Below, piece by piece: positions 60,229 through 64,000 of a stretch of 64,000 bases of DNA. The notes below the pieces were generated by a model that saw only the letters and a list, made by a program, of their open reading frames with translations, was not told the origin of the DNA and ran no database searches. The stretch lies in contig JANXDO010000001.1 in assembly GCA_025059375.1 (NCBI GenBank), positions 288,097 to 352,096 of the forward strand, in the 5' to 3' direction. Origin of the DNA: Candidatus Nezhaarchaeota archaeon (GTDB taxonomy: Archaea; Thermoproteota; Methanomethylicia; Nezhaarchaeales; WYZ-LMO8). The position numbers were made by a program, and so were the translations under genes. Each line of letters opens with the position of its first letter. Position 1 is the stretch's first letter.

Positions 60229-60972
60229 ATGCCTTCGTGGCGTGCTCACAGGAACATCACGAAGGCCGTCCTAAAAAGCTTAGGACCCACCATACCTGGA
60301 GGTGTAATTAACGGCATCATGGACGGCATCATTGACCCTGACAAGAATCCAGATAAAGTGTTCTACGTGACTAGGAAGGGCGTGGTCAAGGAGTACCTTA
60401 CTCCTCATCACGCCCCCATCAAAGAGCTCATAAACTATTACTTTGAACTATCCCTCTACCACTTCAGGTGGGGCGATGGATACAAAGCTGGCTTCATGCT
60501 TGGTAGGGCACTACACTATGTTCAAGATGGCTCACTAACCAGGAGAAGGTACTTAATACTCGACGTCCATGAAGCTGAGGAGAAGACTATAGACGACATA
60601 ACGATGATCCCCCAACGAATTGAGGATGTGTGCAGGGGGGTAAGCGTTGAGGGCAAGAAGCGGTCGTCGAGGGCCATAGAGGCGGTTTGTATAGCGCTTA
60701 GGGAGAGCAAGAACATTGTAGAGGGCTTCGTTATGGAGACTCAAAGGATCGTGGATGTAGATGAGCTTAGAAAGAGGGTTAAGAGGATAAGACTAGCAAA
60801 GCTCTTAACTTTCCTCGCTTTCGCGCTGCCAACATTAGTTTACCCGCTCTTCGTTGTCGTGACGATTATGGTCGCCATAGCAGTCATGGCGTACAAGCCG
60901 AGGACGTATCACGAAGCCATGAAGGCGGGCATCATGATCGTGAAGCCATTTGGCGTAATAACGGCATACTAG
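60229..60972 (+). CDS. Phospholipase C/P1-nuclease-like protein with membrane helices
   Basis: The 247-residue protein has a helical N-terminal domain with several histidines (PHHAPIKELINYYFELSLYHF, then RWGDGYKAGFMLGRALHYVQDG and ILDVHEAEEK), the pattern of zinc-dependent phospholipase C or P1 nuclease. The C-terminus has two hydrophobic helices (LLTFLAFALPTLVYPLFV and a following one), so the domain is probably anchored to the membrane. No signal peptide is seen. I start at ATG 60229; the frame opens at 60190. Substrate unknown. Confidence 0.65.
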   Translation: MPSWRAHRNITKAVLKSLGPTIPGGVINGIMDGIIDPDKNPDKVFYVTRKGVVKEYLTPHHAPIKELINYYFELSLYHFRWGDGYKAGFMLGRALHYVQDGSLTRRRYLILDVHEAEEKTIDDITMIPQRIEDVCRGVSVEGKKRSSRAIEAVCIALRESKNIVEGFVMETQRIVDVDELRKRVKRIRLAKLLTFLAFALPTLVYPLFVVVTIMVAIAVMAYKPRTYHEAMKAGIMIVKPFGVITAY

Positions 60973-60981
60973 TTCAACTTC

Positions 60982-61001
60982 TATCATCCAGCTCGATGAT
61001 A
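60982..61001 (+). terminator. 3' hairpin after the phospholipase-like gene
   Basis: TATCATC (60982-60988) pairs perfectly with GATGATA (60995-61001) around a 6-nt loop, 9 bases after the stop. Confidence 0.35.
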
Positions 61002-61211
61002 CGCGATAAACCCCTTCACTAGGCCCCTCAAAGTCCACTAGAGCTCGAAGATGCGGCTCTCTGTTGAAGCCAATAATAGTCCATGAAATAGAAGCGAGAA
61101 ACGCTAGCACTCATTTCAACATCTGAAGGAATAGAAAATGGCTTTCACGTATCGGTTTAACGTCGCGTGAAGATGTGAAGCTTTTCTCACTCCCTCAAAC
61201 AACCGGTAGCT

Positions 61212-62411
61212 ATGTGGTGGTTGGGCCTTGCTATTCATGAAGCAGGGCTCAATTTGTTGATGGTCTTTCTACCACTTTACGTAATTGCGATAGGCGGGTC
61301 ACTTATTGACATTGGCATCATGTTCGCTGCCGGTCAACTATCGACAATCCCAGCCTCAATCTTATGGGGCTATGCTTGCGACAAGATTGAGCGCTACAAG
61401 GTCTTCATCCTCATCTCATTTATGTCCCTAGCTATAATCATGTACTCATTCACTTTAGTATCAAGCGTGAAGTTATTGGTGGTGCTCTATGTGCTCATGT
61501 CAATCCTGCATGTCGCTCACAGTTCACCAAAAAATGTGCTTATTGCAGAACTCTATACACATGAAGAGTGGAGGAGAAATTTTGCTGTATATGAGGGCTT
61601 TGTAGAGATTGGGCGCCTCTTAGGCTTAATTTCAGGCTTCATGATCTCAGTTGATAGGGTCGACGGTATTTCAATACCAATTCTATGTGGTAGCCTCCAC
61701 TTGGCTGCCTTCGCTATGTCAGTTGTCTTAGTCAAGGACCCAATATTGATGATGGAGCGACGGTTAGTAGCCATAGAGAGAGCTGTAAATCTTGCATATA
61801 GGGGCACATCAGTCCTCTCTAAGATTCTCAATGGAACCTCCACAAACCATCACCTTAGAGGGGATGGCGTTAAAGCATTCTGTTGTGGCTTAGCTCTCTT
61901 CTACTTAGCGACAGCCATACTTTTCACGCCCCTGCCAGTCTTTCTTTCACAATGTTTAACTCTTTCACAGGGCCTAGTCTTCATTGCCTACTCTGTAAAC
62001 TCCATTGGAGGAGCCTTAGGTTACTTCCACCTAGCTCAACGATTTAATCAACCTGTTGAGAGGGTCGCATTAGTTAAGGTGGCCCTCTTAAGGAGCCTAC
62101 TAGCTTTCCTCATAGTATTTACATTACAGCTCTCAACCCTTAGCACGATAGTGATCATGATATTATTGGCATTATTAGGCTACCTCTACGCACTATTCAA
62201 CACCTACACCTTGACCTTGTCAATGGAGCTCCTCCCGAGAAAGAGAATTGGACTTTTTGATGCACTTGTAAGCTTAGGCTCCGTCTGCGGCTCCTTCATT
62301 GGCCCTCTTATTGCCGAGAAAGCTGGCTTTACGTGCGCATTCTTAATGAGCAGCGTGACCTTCCTCATTTCATCCATAATCTTCAAGGTATTCAGTAGAG
62401 GTGCAATGTGA
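61212..62411 (+). CDS. Major facilitator superfamily transporter
   Basis: The 399-residue protein shows about 12 hydrophobic helices in two groups, with a central cytoplasmic loop rich in Arg and Ser (about residues 180-215). The loop between helices 2 and 3 (GYACDKIERYKV) is a variant of the MFS D-x-x-x-R-x-x motif. Substrate is unknown; no operon partner. It starts at TTG or ATG near 61212. Confidence 0.78.
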   Translation: MWWLGLAIHEAGLNLLMVFLPLYVIAIGGSLIDIGIMFAAGQLSTIPASILWGYACDKIERYKVFILISFMSLAIIMYSFTLVSSVKLLVVLYVLMSILHVAHSSPKNVLIAELYTHEEWRRNFAVYEGFVEIGRLLGLISGFMISVDRVDGISIPILCGSLHLAAFAMSVVLVKDPILMMERRLVAIERAVNLAYRGTSVLSKILNGTSTNHHLRGDGVKAFCCGLALFYLATAILFTPLPVFLSQCLTLSQGLVFIAYSVNSIGGALGYFHLAQRFNQPVERVALVKVALLRSLLAFLIVFTLQLSTLSTIVIMILLALLGYLYALFNTYTLTLSMELLPRKRIGLFDALVSLGSVCGSFIGPLIAEKAGFTCAFLMSSVTFLISSIIFKVFSRGAM

Positions 62412-62494
62412 CATGGCATCGTAGGGTGTAGCCTTCAAAATGTGCATCAGCCTCTTCAAAGTCCAGCTCCCATACCATCAAACATCAGAGAGAA

Positions 62495-62559
62495 GACCAA
62501 ATAACAATAGATGCTCGTAAAAATTCTCTATTTGATGTCAAATGCAAGGCCATTTGGTC
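62495..62559. repeat. 8-bp inverted repeat in a convergent gap
   Basis: GACCAAAT (62495-62502) and ATTTGGTC (62552-62559) form a perfect inverted repeat 49 bases apart, followed by AATTTTTAAT. It lies between two converging genes at the left edge of the restriction-modification region. It may be a termination structure or a repeat at an insertion boundary. Confidence 0.35.
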
Positions 62560-62631
62560 AATTTTTAATCGAAGTCATGCAGGAGTAAGCGCCATATGAT
62601 TATGGCTTAAATGTAGTCGTTATCTTCATCA

Positions 62632-63657
62632 TCAACGTTTAAGCACGTTCCTCATCTCCTTAATCCACTGCGGCTCAATAAATCTTGTATGGCAAGTCTC
62701 GCAGATTTGACCTTTAGGCGTCTCACCCTTCAGGATTTTATTTATGGTACATAATGTCCTAAGGAATAGTGCTGAATTAAGCATGATGAAGTGACTCTTA
62801 TCCTTATGCAAACAGTGGTTTAAAGTCCCTCTAGCCTTTCCGCGAACCTCGTCCTTCAATATGCCTTTTATCACCTTCTCTCTTGGGTGGGAGGCGAGCT
62901 TAAACATAAATTGTGGATTCTTACCCTCAATTCTTGCTACTCCGATTTTTGCAAACCCTCCGATGTCCGGAGAATAATTTAGTTTTAACCTCAACTTTTT
63001 GATAATTTCAACATCTCCTATCTCATTCGCTAAGTAATCGACTATTTGATCGAAGCAGCCCATACAGAAGCTAAAATTCTCAACCGGAATGCCTTTCTTT
63101 TTCTCCAATTCGCAGAAGTAGGTTTCTTCTCTACCGCTTTGCTGAACCTCTCTACTAATGAGCATTCTCCTCTCACAGAGATCTTGAGGTAACCCTACTT
63201 TGCTTATGAGCTTCTCAGTTAAATCAAGCACGTCTCTTATGTTTAAGTAAAACATGACCCAATTGGACCATCTTTCAGGGCCTACTCGACGGACAGATGT
63301 TCTTTCAATGTGATAATTTTCTGGCTTGATGACTAAACATACGTTCCTCTTCTCTCCACATAACTCAACCTCAAGTAAACTCTTTTCATCAGGGATAACA
63401 TAGGCTTCCTTTCCACCCTTAATGATTCTCTCCCAACCTAAGTCTGATGGACTTCTTCCGTAGCGAGAGGGGTGGATGAGCCTTTCGATGGTTACTGGAG
63501 GCTTTTTGGAAACCCAGCCTCGAAAATTAGCGTATACTATCGGGAGCGGGGTCGGCTTGGGAACCTTAAAGCCAGCATTTATAAGCTCCTCCTGAAGTTC
63601 AAGTGATGCTGGGAAATAAATCTGGAGCGACTCAATATGGTACGTTCCAATATGCAT
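62632..63657 (-). CDS. Unknown protein next to a DNA methyltransferase, possible restriction enzyme
   Basis: The 341-residue protein has a beta-rich N-terminal half, FCMGCFDQ in the centre and a C-terminal CETCHTRF, which look like two halves of a zinc finger (or two separate ones). The C-terminal CETC-HTRF element resembles HNH-associated or transposase zinc ribbons, but no His-Asn-His catalytic set is clear. A possible PD-(D/E)xK core is not visible either. It reads 58 bases after the methyltransferase on the same strand, which is the usual arrangement of a type II restriction-modification pair. It ends with three UGA codons in a row (62626-62634). I do not recognise it. Confidence 0.55.
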   Translation of the reverse strand: MHIGTYHIESLQIYFPASLELQEELINAGFKVPKPTPLPIVYANFRGWVSKKPPVTIERLIHPSRYGRSPSDLGWERIIKGGKEAYVIPDEKSLLEVELCGEKRNVCLVIKPENYHIERTSVRRVGPERWSNWVMFYLNIRDVLDLTEKLISKVGLPQDLCERRMLISREVQQSGREETYFCELEKKKGIPVENFSFCMGCFDQIVDYLANEIGDVEIIKKLRLKLNYSPDIGGFAKIGVARIEGKNPQFMFKLASHPREKVIKGILKDEVRGKARGTLNHCLHKDKSHFIMLNSALFLRTLCTINKILKGETPKGQICETCHTRFIEPQWIKEMRNVLKR

Positions 63658-63715
63658 GTGCTATTATCCCTTGGAAGTAGAGTTAAGGTTAAAGTTTCCC
63701 GCTTTCTCCATCTTT

Positions 63716-64000
63716 CTATTTACCTATAACACTTTTCTGGGATTTGATTCTCTCTTGGAGAAATGTCCTTAATCTCTTAGCGTCATCCCTAACCACGTAC
63801 TCGATGACGTCCCCGGTGAGGGTTACTTGCTTGTAGCCAACTTTTTCCAGGATTATGTCCATTAGCTCCAAGTCCACCTCGTACCCGTAGCTGTTCCTGC
63901 CGAGCTCCTTGGCGACCTTCATCGTTGTCCCGGAGCCCAAGAAGGGGTCCAGCACCACCTCGCCTCTAAAGCTGAATAACTTAATCAAGCGCCTAGGGAT
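63716..64000 (-). CDS. DNA methyltransferase, C-terminal part (partial)
   Basis: The frame continues beyond the right edge. IPRRLIKLFSFRGEVVLDPF and LGSGTTMKVAKELGRNSYGYE carry motif I (DPFLGSGTT) of N4-cytosine or N6-adenine methyltransferases. In this order the AdoMet site lies near the C-terminus, the beta-class arrangement. Motif IV (DPPY or SPPY), which would decide the base, lies outside the window. The gene upstream of the unknown 62632-63657 gene in transcription order is this one, so they are likely a pair. Confidence 0.82.
   Translation of the reverse strand: MPRRLIKLFSFRGEVVLDPFLGSGTTMKVAKELGRNSYGYEVDLELMDIILEKVGYKQVTLTGDVIEYVVRDDAKRLRTFLQERIKSQKSVIGK

Noticed and set aside
1-64000. 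CRISPR arrays, rRNA genes and tRNA genes
   Set aside because: No regularly spaced repeats, rRNA core sequences or complete tRNA cloverleaf were found by reading through the intergenic regions; short or intron-containing tRNAs could have been missed.

Overview
The window looks like a piece of an archaeal chromosome from a (hyper)thermophilic member of the TACK group. The evidence is archaeal-type promoters, many TTG and GTG starts, an archaeal ether-lipid prenyltransferase, a Holliday junction resolvase of the Hjc type, fused ADP-forming acetyl-CoA synthetase, archaeal CobT and several small archaeal families. Genes for coenzyme F420 (cofD) and tetrahydromethanopterin (mptG) are present. At 1.1-3.4 kb there are homologues of methanogenesis marker proteins 5, 15 and 6, which are found in organisms carrying methyl-coenzyme M reductase. 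The source is therefore probably an MCR-containing methane- or alkane-metabolising TACK archaeon. No mcr, rRNA or tRNA gene lies in the window, so the lineage cannot be fixed from it.

Layout. 0-5 kb: tail of a RAM-domain regulator, a lone serine recombinase, a fused marker 5/15 gene followed by marker 6, then the lipid prenyltransferase and Hjc. 5-20 kb: mixed housekeeping genes (saccharopine-dehydrogenase-like, DUF1464, mptG, Nudix, acetyl-CoA synthetase with a DRTGG partner, hexuloisomerase, cofD with a cyclophilin-like partner, iron alcohol dehydrogenase). A likely box C/D guide RNA and an unexplained folded element lie at about 10.0-10.3 kb. 20-30 kb: an M50 protease, an esterase, a three-gene glycerol operon (glpK, glpA-like, FAD/NAD oxidoreductase) with a broken small ORF behind it, larE, zinc-ribbon and radical SAM genes. 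30-41 kb: Mrp ATPase, a class V aminotransferase with a folded 5' leader, flavin reductase, DNA glycosylase, DHH phosphoesterase and two genes of the isopropylmalate/homocitrate synthase family.

41.4-48.4 kb is a histidine operon (hisZ-G-D-C-B-H-A-F) using the short HisG plus HisZ. Its first gene has an apparent frameshift near the start, and its promoter carries three AAGCTT-like repeats exactly 10 bp apart. hisI and hisE are not here. glyA, guaA and cobT follow on the other strand. 53-62 kb holds small cysteine-rich, radical SAM and membrane-protein genes, sucCD, a phospholipase-C-like protein and an MFS transporter. The right end holds a truncated DNA methyltransferase and an unknown partner gene, probably a restriction-modification pair.

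The genes describe an organism that can take up carbon from glycerol, make acetate and ATP from acetyl-CoA, make histidine and branched-chain or 2-oxo-acid chain products, and use F420, methanopterin and probably MCR cofactors. All functional calls are from reading the sequence; no database search was possible.
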